This document shows positions 28,592-37,090 of a DNA stretch of 64,000 nt, one piece after another (the first letter of the stretch is position 1; each line of letters starts with the position of its first letter). The position numbers and the translations under genes are program-made. This stretch comes from Pseudomonas viridiflava (GTDB lineage: Bacteria; Pseudomonadota; Gammaproteobacteria; Pseudomonadales; Pseudomonadaceae). The notes beneath the pieces are model-generated. The model ran no database searches. It was not told the DNA's origin and was given only the letters and a program-made list of their open reading frames with translations. The stretch lies in the NCBI RefSeq assembly GCF_900580675.1, contig NZ_UTBG01000001.1, positions 248,001 to 312,000 on the forward strand, in the 5' to 3' direction.

Positions 28592-30904
28592 TCATGAGGC
28601 GTGCTTCTGATGGCCGGCCCAGGGCGCCAGCATAAAGCTGAATGCCAGGCCCAGGCTGACCGACAGGCCGAAATTACTGACCGCGGGTGTACTCGACACC
28701 GCCAGCAGGCCAAACGACAACCAGGTCGTCAGCGCCGCCAGCAGCGTGCCTAACAGGCTGACGGCAGGGCCGCCGATTTGTTCGCGCATCAAAATCGCGT
28801 AGTCGACGCTGATGGCCGTGACCAGCAGCAAGCCGAACAGGCTGAACAAGGTCAGTGGCTGGCCCAGCCAACCCAGGCTGGCCAGGCTGCACAGCGCGGC
28901 CAGCAGCGGCAGGGCGACAATGCGCAAGGCACCGCCAAAACCGAACGGCAGGATCAGCAGCAGCACGATCAACACGCACGACGCCAGCTTCAATTCGGCC
29001 GCGCTGATCTGCGTGTCGGCGAACACCCGGTTCAAGTCGCCCAGGCGATCCACCAGTTGCACGCCGGGCAAATCCAGGGCCTGCACGCGCAGCAGCGCCG
29101 GGTTGTTCAGGCCTTGCAGGCTGACCATCGCCGCCACGCCGCCGTCGACCGGGCCGAGCCACAGCATGCGCCAAGGCTCGGCCAGCGGGCCGACCAGTGC
29201 GGCGTCGATGTCTTCGGTAGGCAAGGCTTGCAGCTGCGCAACTTCGGCCTGCAGGGCGCTGGCGGGCACGCCAAGGTCCAGCAGCGGCTGCCAGTGCTCA
29301 GGCAATGTGTTCAGCGCCTCACGCAGTTGTTGCTGTTCGGCGGGCAGGCTGACCAGTTGGTTGAGCGCCAGGTAGCCCTGCAACTTGTCCATATTCACCA
29401 GTTGGTCGAGGCGCTGGCTCAAGGCGGCCTGACGCTCCAGCAACTGCTGCTGATTGTCCGCGCGCACCAGGAAGAACTGGCTGGTCGGCTGGAAGCCAGT
29501 GATGCGCGCCACGGCCTGGGCCTCTTGCAGCAATTGCGGCGGCGCGCCGATCCATTGGCGGATGTCGTTTTTGCTGTTCAGCTGCCACAGCCCACCGGCA
29601 CAAAACAACAGCACCCACACCAGCAATACTGAACTCGGTACGCGTTTGAGCAACGAGGCGCGCAACAGCCACAGGCATTCGGCGATGCGCAGCGGCCATT
29701 GCGCCGGGCGCAGTTCCACGCCCTTGAGGAGTGCGGGCAGCAGGCACACGGCTGACAGGTACGCGCCGACCAGACCTGCGGCGGAGAACACCGCGATTTG
29801 CGTCAACGCCGGGAACGGCGTCCAGGCCAGCGCCAGGTAACCGATGCAACTGGTGGCCAGGCTCAGGCTCAGCCCCGGCAGGGTCAGGCGCAACGCCGGC
29901 CAACTGCGCCAGGGCTTCAGGCTCCAGCTTTTGGACAGGTAGTGCAGCGGGTAATCCACCGCCACGCCGATCAGGCTGGAACCGAGCACCAGGGTCATCA
30001 CATGCATGTGGCCGAAGAAGGCCACACAGGCCACCGCGCCAAACAGCATGCCCACCAGCACCGGCACAAAGGCCAGCAACACCCGCCAACGACGGAACGC
30101 CAGCAACAGCAATAACAGGATGCCCAGGGTGGCGCCGCCGCCGACCCAGGTTATTTCCCGCGTGGCCTGCTGCTGCCCATTGGCCGCGTAGAGCAAACCG
30201 CTGGCGGCGAGCAATTGCGCGCCCTGTTCACCCGCCTGCGCGCGGCTGGCCTGGAGCAAATCCGCCACTTGCAGCGGCAGTTTCATGTCGAAGGCATTGC
30301 CGGTGGTACGCGCGCGCAGCAGCACCCAGCGCTTGCCGTCGGCATCGGCGATCAATGCGCCGCTGCCGATATCCAGTTGCACCGAACCGTGTTGCGGCTG
30401 GCTGTTCTGGATACGCCCGGTCAGGCCCAGCCAGTCATCCTGGCTCGGCACCAGGCTGAACCCGGTGAAGGGGTCGAACAGCGCTTGCACGCGCTGCTGG
30501 ATAAACGCGTCGGGCTGTTCGATCAGTTGCGCGCGGTCCTTGGCCGAGAGCATCGCCAGCCGCCCGCGCAGCAGTTGCTCACGCAATGCCGGCAAGTCGG
30601 CTTGCAGGTTCCACTGGACCTTGTCGAACAGGCCGCTGGCCTGCCAGCGCTCGCCCAATTGCTCGGCTACCGCGACAGCTTTTTGCCGATCGGCATGCCC
30701 CACCAGCACCAGCATTTCGCGGTTCAGCGGCTCCTGCATGCGTTGTTCGGCTTTCAGCTCCAGGGCATCCGGCGTGCTGCCCGGCACCAGTTCCATCAGG
30801 TTGGCCGACAGTGGCGCGCCATGGCGCCATTGCCAGCCGGCCAGGGCCAGCACGGCCACCAGCAGGATCAGGAACAGGCGCGGCAGCAGGCGCTCACTGG
30901 GCAA
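28592..30904 (-). CDS. apeM: MMPL/RND-type exporter of the aryl polyene cluster
   Basis: 770-residue inner-membrane exporter with two repeats of one helix plus a periplasmic loop plus a helix bundle. The first bundle is around 250-420 (GATLGILLLLLLAFRRW, LVLGSSLIGVAVDYPLHY), the second around 640-760 (LLVTAISVDYAILMREQIGG). Those two segments hold the D-Y motifs of MMPL permeases. Expected to move the lipid-like pigment out of the inner membrane towards LolA- and LolB-like partners encoded alongside. It starts at TTG 30904, overlapping the lolA-like gene by 11 bases; no in-frame ATG is near. Confidence 0.87.
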   Translation of the reverse strand: MPSERLLPRLFLILLVAVLALAGWQWRHGAPLSANLMELVPGSTPDALELKAEQRMQEPLNREMLVLVGHADRQKAVAVAEQLGERWQASGLFDKVQWNLQADLPALREQLLRGRLAMLSAKDRAQLIEQPDAFIQQRVQALFDPFTGFSLVPSQDDWLGLTGRIQNSQPQHGSVQLDIGSGALIADADGKRWVLLRARTTGNAFDMKLPLQVADLLQASRAQAGEQGAQLLAASGLLYAANGQQQATREITWVGGGATLGILLLLLLAFRRWRVLLAFVPVLVGMLFGAVACVAFFGHMHVMTLVLGSSLIGVAVDYPLHYLSKSWSLKPWRSWPALRLTLPGLSLSLATSCIGYLALAWTPFPALTQIAVFSAAGLVGAYLSAVCLLPALLKGVELRPAQWPLRIAECLWLLRASLLKRVPSSVLLVWVLLFCAGGLWQLNSKNDIRQWIGAPPQLLQEAQAVARITGFQPTSQFFLVRADNQQQLLERQAALSQRLDQLVNMDKLQGYLALNQLVSLPAEQQQLREALNTLPEHWQPLLDLGVPASALQAEVAQLQALPTEDIDAALVGPLAEPWRMLWLGPVDGGVAAMVSLQGLNNPALLRVQALDLPGVQLVDRLGDLNRVFADTQISAAELKLASCVLIVLLLILPFGFGGALRIVALPLLAALCSLASLGWLGQPLTLFSLFGLLLVTAISVDYAILMREQIGGPAVSLLGTLLAALTTWLSFGLLAVSSTPAVSNFGLSVSLGLAFSFMLAPWAGHQKHAS

Positions 30905-31592
30905 AGTCGTGTTGCTCCGCGTCGCTCAACGGCTGGCTGGCCGTGCTGTCCTGCATGCGCAGCACGGTGCTGTCGCCCTGGGTTTCCAGCAGTTCGATTT
31001 TTTGCACCAACTCACCGCCGTCGATGTTGATCTGGGTGAAGACCTGCTTGAGCAGCAGCGAGCGCGGAATCAGCGTCAGTTTCCACTGCGTGGCCTCGCC
31101 TTGCAGTTTCAATTCGAAGTCGCGCTGCAAGCCGCTGCTGTCGCCCTGCAAGACCGCGAGGAACAGGCGATTTTGCTCAGCCCCCGCGCTCTTGTTCGGC
31201 AGCAGTTGCCAGCCGTTGGCGTCACGCCGGGCGATGCCCTGGGCGCTGATGCGGTAGTCCTGTTGCAGCGGCGTCTTCAGCAACCACAGCAGGCCGTGGT
31301 CCTTGGCGAGCACGAAGGTGCCTTTGCTGACCAGCGGCTGGGGCAGGGCGCGCAGGTGTTTTTCCTGGATGAAACTGCCGTGGATCACCGAGGGCTTGGC
31401 TAACTGGTCGCTGAGTTGTTGCAGGTCGAAGGCGTGGGCGCTGAAGCTCAGGAACAACCCGATCAAGGTGAGAGCGGCGGTGCGACGATTCGACTTGCTC
31501 GCGAAGAACCTGAGGGCGCGGCGTAGTGTCAGTGGACCAGCGTTATCGTTAACGACCTTCGCGAGCAAGCCCGCTCCCACATTGGATCTCAT
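30894..31592 (-). CDS. LolA-like periplasmic carrier with REP-derived N-terminal extension
   Basis: 232-residue exported protein. After a hydrophobic segment (TAALTLIGLFLSFSAHA, ~residues 38-54, likely signal cleavage after AHA) the mature part resembles LolA outer-membrane lipoprotein carriers (FDLQQLSDQLAKPSVIHGSF, GTFVLAKDHGLLWLLKTP, QVFTQINIDG). It sits at the apeL position between thioesterase and MMPL exporter. The ATG at 31592 overlaps the thioesterase stop. Unusually, codons 4-12 and ~30-36 are read from the two arms of a REP doublet (31492-31580), so the first ~37 residues are repeat-derived sequence placed before the signal core. Confidence 0.8.
   Translation of the reverse strand: MRSNVGAGLLAKVVNDNAGPLTLRRALRFFASKSNRRTAALTLIGLFLSFSAHAFDLQQLSDQLAKPSVIHGSFIQEKHLRALPQPLVSKGTFVLAKDHGLLWLLKTPLQQDYRISAQGIARRDANGWQLLPNKSAGAEQNRLFLAVLQGDSSGLQRDFELKLQGEATQWKLTLIPRSLLLKQVFTQINIDGGELVQKIELLETQGDSTVLRMQDSTASQPLSDAEQHDFAQ
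31492..31580. repeat. REPIN inside the 5' end of the lolA-like gene
   Basis: Arms GACTTGCTCGCGAA (31492-31505) and the full REP at 31558-31580 (complement begins GTGGGAGCGGGCTTGC) are inverted around ~52 bases. The bases GATCCAAT before the REP are also found before the REP at 49627. The element lies within coding sequence just after the start codon. Confidence 0.85.
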
Positions 31593-32014
31593 TTCAGGGC
31601 TCTCTCTACGGCGTCGGTGAATATTTTGGGTGAGGCCAATTGCATCTCGCGGCTGGCGATTTCGACGGCTACCTGCACGGTACTGGCGCGGGTCAGGCGT
31701 TCGCCGCTGGCCAGGTCGGTGATCAGGTAATTCACCTTCAACCGGTTCTCCCATTCCACCAAACTGGCGCGCACGTTGATGGTCTGGCCAAACACCGCGC
31801 CGCGCACATAGCGCAGTTGCAGGTCGATCACCGGCCAGGCGTAGCCGGACTCGAGCATCGCCGTGTAGTTGTGGCCGATCTTGTCCAGCAGCGCGCAACG
31901 CGCGACTTCCAGGTACTTCACGTAGTGCCCGTGCCACACCACGTTCATGCTGTCGACGTCGAAAAACGGCACCAGGATTTCGGTGTCGCTGTGCAGCACA
32001 CCCTGACTACGCAT
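31589..32014 (-). CDS. apeK: acyl-ACP/CoA thioesterase, ApeK-like (4HBT fold)
   Basis: Hot-dog thioesterase of 141 residues. The motif VPFFDVDSMNVVWHGHYVKY (~15-34) followed by LEVAR is the classic 4-hydroxybenzoyl-CoA thioesterase signature, with the catalytic Asp in FDVDSMNVVWHG. In aryl polyene systems ApeK is the thioesterase, probably for release or editing of ACP-bound chains. It overlaps the ammonia-lyase by 8 bases and the lolA-like gene by ATGA. Confidence 0.88.
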   Translation of the reverse strand: MRSQGVLHSDTEILVPFFDVDSMNVVWHGHYVKYLEVARCALLDKIGHNYTAMLESGYAWPVIDLQLRYVRGAVFGQTINVRASLVEWENRLKVNYLITDLASGERLTRASTVQVAVEIASREMQLASPKIFTDAVERALK

Positions 32015-33548
32015 GCAGCCTCCAGTGTTGCTCGGCGATGCGTTTCAGGCACAGGCGCAGTTCGCCTTCGAGCGCGCGGTCTTCGATCACCGGTGGGAAG
32101 TCTTTGGCCAGCTCGGCATGCATCGCCGCGAGTGCCGGTGGCAGCGGGCGCGCATCTTCAACTTGGGCGCGCAGCCACACGCCCTGATTGGCGGCGAGCA
32201 GGGTGGCGGCGGCGACCTGTTCGGTCAGCTCCAGCACGCGGATCGCATCGCGGGCGGCGATGGTGCCCATGCTCACCTTGTCCTGGTTGTGGCACTCGGT
32301 GGAGCGCGAGAACACACTGGCCGGCATAGTGTTTTTCAGCGCTTCGGCGGTCCAGGCGCTGGTGCCGATCTGTACGGCCTTGAAGCCGTGGTTGATCATC
32401 GCGCGGTCGGCTGGCGCGCCGGACAGGTTGCTCGGCAGGCCGTGGTTGTAACGCACGTCCACCAGCAGCGCGAGCTGGCGGTCGAGCAGGTCGGCGACGT
32501 TGGCCACCAGGGTCTTGAGGCTGTCCATGGCAAAGGCGATATGCCCGCCGTAGAAATGCCCGCCGTGCAGCACGCGTTCTTCTTCGGCGTCGATGATCGG
32601 GTTGTCATTGGCGCTGTTCAATTCGATTTCGATAAACGAGCGCAGCCAGTTCAGGCTGTCGGCCAGCACGCCGAGCACGTGGGGCGCGCAGCGCAGCGAG
32701 TAGCGATCCTGCAGGCGATGCAGCGGCGCGGTCGGCGCATCGATTGCCAGGTCCTTGCGCAGCCAGGCGGCGACTTGCATCTGCCCCGGGTGCGGCTTGG
32801 CGGCGAACAGGCGTTCGTCGAAGTGTTCCGGGTTGCCTTGCAGCGCCACCACGTTCATCGCGGTGATGCGCGTGGCCAGTTGCAGCAGGTAGTCGGCGCG
32901 GGCGAAGGCCAGGCAGGCCAGGCCGGTCATCACGGCGGTGCCGTTCATCAAGGCCAGGGCTTCTTTCGGGCGCAATACCAGCGGCTCCCAGCCCAACTCG
33001 CGGTGCACGTCAATGGCCTGGCGCCGCTCGCCACGGAACAGCACTTCGCGCTCGCCGGACAGGGTCGCGGCCACGTAGGACAGCGGCGTCAGGTCACCGC
33101 TGGCGCCCACCGAGCCTTCTTCCGGGATCAGCGGCAGCACGTCGTGTTCGAGGAACGCATGCAGGCGCTCCAGCAATTCCACACGCACGCCGGACACGCC
33201 ATGGCACAGCGACTGCAACCGCGCCGCCAGCACCGCGCGGGTGGCTTGTGCGTCGAGCAACTTGCCCAGGCCGCAACCGTGGAAGGTGTAGAGGTGACGC
33301 GGCAACGCCTCGACGTGCTGCAACGGCACCGCCACCACGCAGGAGTCGCCGTAGCCGGTGGTCACGCCGTAGATCACGCCTTCCTTGTCCAGCAGCGAGT
33401 CGAGAAACTGCGCGCCCTTGGCGATGCGCTGGCGATACGCAGCGTCATCCTGCAACTGCGTGGGCGCCTGACGGTTGGCCAGGGCCAGCACGTCTTCAAT
33501 GCGCAAAGCGCGTTCGCCAAAGGTTACCGGCTCAAGATGCGTCGTCAT
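32007..33548 (-). CDS. aromatic amino-acid ammonia-lyase (HAL/TAL/PAL family)
   Basis: Forms an arylacrylic acid plus ammonia from an aromatic amino acid, probably the polyene starter (cinnamate or 4-coumarate). The MIO prosthetic group tripeptide Ala-Ser-Gly is at 149-151 in GSVGASGDLTPLSY; the catalytic tyrosine lies at ~60 in YGVTTGYGD, and LNSANDNPI and the later FSRSTECHNQD match the active site. The substrate-selectivity pair is Phe89-His90 (LYTFHGCGLG), unlike the Ser-His I recall for histidase or the His-Leu of Rhodobacter TAL, so histidase activity is unlikely. No hut genes are nearby. 513 residues; overlaps the acyltransferase by 17 bases. Confidence 0.88.
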   Translation of the reverse strand: MTTHLEPVTFGERALRIEDVLALANRQAPTQLQDDAAYRQRIAKGAQFLDSLLDKEGVIYGVTTGYGDSCVVAVPLQHVEALPRHLYTFHGCGLGKLLDAQATRAVLAARLQSLCHGVSGVRVELLERLHAFLEHDVLPLIPEEGSVGASGDLTPLSYVAATLSGEREVLFRGERRQAIDVHRELGWEPLVLRPKEALALMNGTAVMTGLACLAFARADYLLQLATRITAMNVVALQGNPEHFDERLFAAKPHPGQMQVAAWLRKDLAIDAPTAPLHRLQDRYSLRCAPHVLGVLADSLNWLRSFIEIELNSANDNPIIDAEEERVLHGGHFYGGHIAFAMDSLKTLVANVADLLDRQLALLVDVRYNHGLPSNLSGAPADRAMINHGFKAVQIGTSAWTAEALKNTMPASVFSRSTECHNQDKVSMGTIAARDAIRVLELTEQVAAATLLAANQGVWLRAQVEDARPLPPALAAMHAELAKDFPPVIEDRALEGELRLCLKRIAEQHWRLHA

Positions 33549-34467
33549 CGGTCTTCCAGAAAGGGTAAAAGTTGAACCATTGTTGGGGCGCTTCCAGGCA
33601 GAACTGGCCCAGGCGTGCGGCGTATCGCGCGGTCCACAGGGCGATGACCTGCTCGCGGGTGCTGCGCTTCCATTCGATCAATTCGGCGAACGGCTCGATG
33701 GTCAGGCGGTAACGGTGTTCATGCTTGAGGCACATCAGCAGGTTGACCGGGCATTTGAGCAACCCGGCCAACAGCCATGGGCCTTGGGGGAAGGCTGCGT
33801 CATGGCCGAGAAAGTCCACGCGCACCGTGCGCCCGCCGTGCAGCGGCACGCGGTCGCCGGCAATCGCCAGCCACTCGCCGTCGTCCAGGCGCTGGCTGAG
33901 CAGCAGCATGGTCGCCGGGTCCAGTTCGCTGACCTGGATCAGGCGCAAATGCGTGGCCCCGGCTTCGCCCAGCAGGCGGTTGAAACGCTCGGCGTGCTTG
34001 GTGTGGACCAGCACGTTCATGGTCACTTGTTCGCCGATCTCGGCGAGCGCCCGGCACACTTCGAGGTTGCCCAGGTGCGCGCCCACCAGCATCTGCCCGC
34101 GCTCGCCACGCAGTTGCCCGCGCAATTGCGCCGGGTCGTTGATGTCGATCTGTTCCAGGCGCAGCTTGCCGTTCCACACGTCGAGCTTGTCGAGCAGGGC
34201 GTCGGCAAAGGCCATGAACTGGCCAAAGACTCTGCGCTGGGTCGGGCGCAGTTCGTCGCGCCCGCTCCAGTCGGCCAGGCGTTGCTGGTACTGCCGGGCG
34301 CTCTGGCGCGCGGTGCGGCCGAACAGGAAAAAGTACAACACGATGCCGTACAGCAGCGGGCTCAGCAGGCGGCGGCCGAGCACCCTGGCGGCGACGGCGG
34401 TGAGTTTCATCAGCCAGAAACTGCCGCGTTCCTCGCGATCGGCCCAGTGCTTGTTGCGGTCGCTCAT
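33532..34467 (-). CDS. LpxL/HtrB-like acyltransferase
   Basis: 311-residue membrane-associated acyltransferase related to lipid A late acyltransferases. An N-terminal hydrophobic stretch (~25-48, LLSPLLYGIVLYFFLFG) precedes LVGAHLGNLEVCRAL, where H-x4-E is the catalytic motif, and GRTVRVDFLGHDAAFPQGPW is the usual substrate-binding region. ATG at 34467 overlaps the glycosyltransferase stop (ATGA). In E. coli-type clusters one gene (apeJ) carries glycosyltransferase and acyltransferase parts; here they are two genes. It may join the polyene chain to its lipid-like head group. Confidence 0.85.
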   Translation of the reverse strand: MSDRNKHWADREERGSFWLMKLTAVAARVLGRRLLSPLLYGIVLYFFLFGRTARQSARQYQQRLADWSGRDELRPTQRRVFGQFMAFADALLDKLDVWNGKLRLEQIDINDPAQLRGQLRGERGQMLVGAHLGNLEVCRALAEIGEQVTMNVLVHTKHAERFNRLLGEAGATHLRLIQVSELDPATMLLLSQRLDDGEWLAIAGDRVPLHGGRTVRVDFLGHDAAFPQGPWLLAGLLKCPVNLLMCLKHEHRYRLTIEPFAELIEWKRSTREQVIALWTARYAARLGQFCLEAPQQWFNFYPFWKTDDDAS

Positions 34468-35198
34468 GCTTGCCACCGTCGCCACAGGATCATTGGCGCG
34501 CGCACCAACATGCCGAAAAACAAACGGGTGTGCATGGCCGAAATACGCACGTTGTCGCGGAACAAACGGAAGTGCGACAGGCCGTCGGCGGGGTAATGCA
34601 CCTGGGTCGGCAGCCAGCGCATCGGCTGGTTGCGCCAGGCCAGGCGCACCAGGATGTCGGAGTCGAAATCCATGCGCGTGCCGATATACGCCGAGTTCAT
34701 CAACGCCAGCGTAGGAGCCAGCGGGTACACGCGAAAGCCGCACATCGAGTCGCGAATCTGCAGCGACAGGGTGTTGATCCACACCCACACGTGGGTCAGG
34801 TAGCGCGCATAGAGGCGGCCCTTGGGCACGCTGTCGTCGTATTCGGGATAGCCGCAGATCACCGCGTCGGGGTGCCTGCGCGAGGTGTCGATAAACGTCT
34901 CGACTTCACGCAAGTCGTGCTGGCCGTCGGCGTCGACTTGTAAAGCGTGGCTGAAGCCCAGGCGTGCGGCTTCGCGAAAACCGGCCATCACTGCGCCGCC
35001 TTTGCCTTGGTTGTACGGCAGGGTCAGCAGGGTGACGTTAGCGAGGGTTGCCAACTGGGCCAACACCGCCGCGCACGCCGGGCTGCTGCCGTCATCGACC
35101 AGCAGGCACGGCAGGCCGCCGTTCAACAGGCTACGCACCACGGCCGGCACGGCGGCTTCATGGTTGTAGACCGGGATCAGGGCGCAGGGGTTATGCAT
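34464..35198 (-). CDS. family 2 glycosyltransferase
   Basis: 244-residue GT-A fold glycosyltransferase. It opens ALIPVYNHEAAVPAVVRSLL with LLVDDGSSPACAA (~32-44), and the metal-binding DADGQHD is at ~95-101 (LQVDADGQHDLREVETFI). The sequence is closest in pattern to dolichol-phosphate-mannose synthase-like GT2 proteins, and it ends in a hydrophobic/basic tail (FFGMLVRAPMILWRRW). With the next gene it corresponds to the two halves of the ApeJ position. It begins after a 221-base gap with a REPIN, the only large gap inside the operon. Confidence 0.87.
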   Translation of the reverse strand: MHNPCALIPVYNHEAAVPAVVRSLLNGGLPCLLVDDGSSPACAAVLAQLATLANVTLLTLPYNQGKGGAVMAGFREAARLGFSHALQVDADGQHDLREVETFIDTSRRHPDAVICGYPEYDDSVPKGRLYARYLTHVWVWINTLSLQIRDSMCGFRVYPLAPTLALMNSAYIGTRMDFDSDILVRLAWRNQPMRWLPTQVHYPADGLSHFRLFRDNVRISAMHTRLFFGMLVRAPMILWRRWQA

Positions 35199-35263
35199 GG
35201 TTCACCCAACCTGCGACTGAACAGCCTGTGGTGATCAAGCTTCCAATAGGCAGCAGGGTCATT

Positions 35264-35395
35264 GTGGCGAGCAGGCTTGCCCTGCGCTGGGTTGCGAAGC
35301 GGCCCCAAAACCTGCAATGGAGTTCTGTCTGAAACACCGCAGTTACCTTACTGGGGCTGCTTCGCAGCCCAACGCAGGGCAAGCCTGCTCGCCAC
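35264..35395. repeat. REPIN of the GTGGCGAGCAGGCTTGCC type
   Basis: Two inverted REPs (35264-35300 and ~35358-35395) of more than 35 bases each pair almost perfectly around a ~57-base spacer. It occupies most of the 221-base gap between the AMP-ligase and glycosyltransferase genes. It differs from the REP type at 49627 and 54096. Confidence 0.88.
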
Positions 35396-35419
35396 GACAA
35401 GCCTGATAGGCACACAACG

Positions 35420-37090
35420 TTATTCACTTGGCGCCTCCAGCACGATACGGCCACTGGAGCAGGCGGCGACGCCGTTACGGTAGGCGAAGTACAGCTTGCC
35501 GCGTTCCGCATCGAAACGCAGGTGCAGTTCGACGCGGTCGCCGGGCCGTACCAGTTGCTGGAACTTGAGCACTTCCATGCCGGCAAAGGTCTCGGGCAAA
35601 TCGAGCAATTGTTGGCCGAGGTTGAACGCCCACTCCACCTGCACCACGCCCGGCAGCACCGGCGTCACCGGGAAGTGGCCGCTGAAATAGGCCAGGTCCG
35701 GCGGCACGCAAAGTTGCACGGTCCATTCGCCGTCAGCTTCGACGTGCTCCAGCACTTCCGGCGCTTTCGGCCGTGGTGCCATCAGCAGCGCGGCCACATC
35801 GGCCTGGGGCAGTTTGCCCTGGGCATTCAGCGGCAGTTGGCGCAGCAGGCGCCAGCGACGCGGCAGGGCCAGGGCTTCGCAATGTTGGCTCAAGTGCTGG
35901 CGCAGGGTTTGGGTGACGGTGCGGCGGCCCTGGTTGCGCAGGGCATGCAGGCCCTCGGCGCTGAGCACCACCAGCGCCCCGAGGGACGCGCGGTTTTCCT
36001 GGACCACGCCCAGGCGGGTTTCGGCAACCCAGGCGTGGGCCATCAATGCCTGCTCCAGCATGGGCAGGGAGATGCGTTTTTCTTCGAGTTTGACGATCCG
36101 ATCCAGGCGCCCCAGCAGCTCGAAGCGGCCATCGGCATGGATGCGTGCGGCGTCGGCGGTTTGTTCGACATGCCCGGCGGGCAAGTACGGCGAGGCGATG
36201 CGCAGGGCACCGTCGGCGTCCTGGCTCAGTTCTACATCGGCGAACGGCTGCCACGGTTGCGCGCCCTGGCGCCAGGCAATGCCGCCGGTTTCCGAGCTGC
36301 CGAGGATTTCCGTCGGCCATTGCTGCAAGCGGTCGTAAAGCTCGCCAGCTGCTTCGATGGGCAACGCACCGCCCGAGGAAAACACCCGCGACACCTGGCT
36401 CAGCGCCGGCCAGTCGAGGTTGTCGCCCATGCGCTTGAGCAGCGCCGGGCTGGCGACCCAGGCGAATTGGGGATGCTCGCGGCTGGCGCGCTGCAGGTCT
36501 TCGGGGAACGCCAATTGTTTGCGCACAAAGGTGCGACCGGCGCACAGCGGCCACAACACCCGGAACAGCAAGCCGTAAATGTGCTGGGTGGCGACGCTGC
36601 CGATGATGCACGCGTCTTTAAGGTCCGCGCCCCACAAGGCTTCCAGCGCCTGGACCTCATTGGCCAGCTGGCGCAGGGTCTTGTCGATGCGCTTTGGCTC
36701 GCCGCTGGAGCCGGAGGTGCACAGGCTCAGTTGGCAGGCGTCGAGGTCCAGCGCGGCAGGGCTCAACGGCGCTTGATAGAGCGCGTCGAGGTCGGCGGCG
36801 TCGACCAGCCAGGCGTCCACGGCGGTGTCCCAGCGTTGGCGGGTCTGGGGTTGCAGGTCGGCGGGCAGCAGCACGCCGACCCCGGCACGCCAGGCACCCA
36901 GCAGGGCAATCGCCAGCAGGCCGGCGTCTTCCAGGTGCACGGCCACGCGCTGGATGCCACGCGCTTGCAGGCCCGCCGCCAGGCTCAGGGCTTGGGCCCA
37001 CAGTTGGGCGTGATTCATTGCAGGTTCGGTGGTGACCAAACGCTGTTCCAGCGGCTCGAGCAACACGTGCTCAAGTTTCAACCCATTCAT
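35420..37090 (-). CDS. apeH: AMP-ligase (ApeH-like) fused to a hot-dog dehydratase (ApeI-like)
   Basis: 556 residues with two functions. Residues ~1-450 are an adenylate-forming acyl-ACP ligase: [20 protein letters not shown] is the P-loop, [32 protein letters not shown], and [19 protein letters not shown] is the hinge. It should load an aryl acid onto an ACP. Residues ~460-556 form a FabZ-like dehydratase: [20 protein letters not shown] has the catalytic His (~472) in GHFP and a Glu further on. In described clusters ApeH and ApeI are separate. I start at ATG 37090, which overlaps the previous stop by ATGA; the open frame extends upstream without family sequence. Confidence 0.87.
   Translation of the reverse strand: MNGLKLEHVLLEPLEQRLVTTEPAMNHAQLWAQALSLAAGLQARGIQRVAVHLEDAGLLAIALLGAWRAGVGVLLPADLQPQTRQRWDTAVDAWLVDAADLDALYQAPLSPAALDLDACQLSLCTSGSSGEPKRIDKTLRQLANEVQALEALWGADLKDACIIGSVATQHIYGLLFRVLWPLCAGRTFVRKQLAFPEDLQRASREHPQFAWVASPALLKRMGDNLDWPALSQVSRVFSSGGALPIEAAGELYDRLQQWPTEILGSSETGGIAWRQGAQPWQPFADVELSQDADGALRIASPYLPAGHVEQTADAARIHADGRFELLGRLDRIVKLEEKRISLPMLEQALMAHAWVAETRLGVVQENRASLGALVVLSAEGLHALRNQGRRTVTQTLRQHLSQHCEALALPRRWRLLRQLPLNAQGKLPQADVAALLMAPRPKAPEVLEHVEADGEWTVQLCVPPDLAYFSGHFPVTPVLPGVVQVEWAFNLGQQLLDLPETFAGMEVLKFQQLVRPGDRVELHLRFDAERGKLYFAYRNGVAACSSGRIVLEAPSE

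Noticed and set aside
32007-33548. Histidine utilisation (hutH) gene
   Set aside because: No hut neighbours, a selectivity pair unlike histidase, and overlap with pigment genes on both sides.
35264-35395. CRISPR-like repeat pair
   Set aside because: Only two inverted copies, and the sequence belongs to the REP family; no array and no cas genes.
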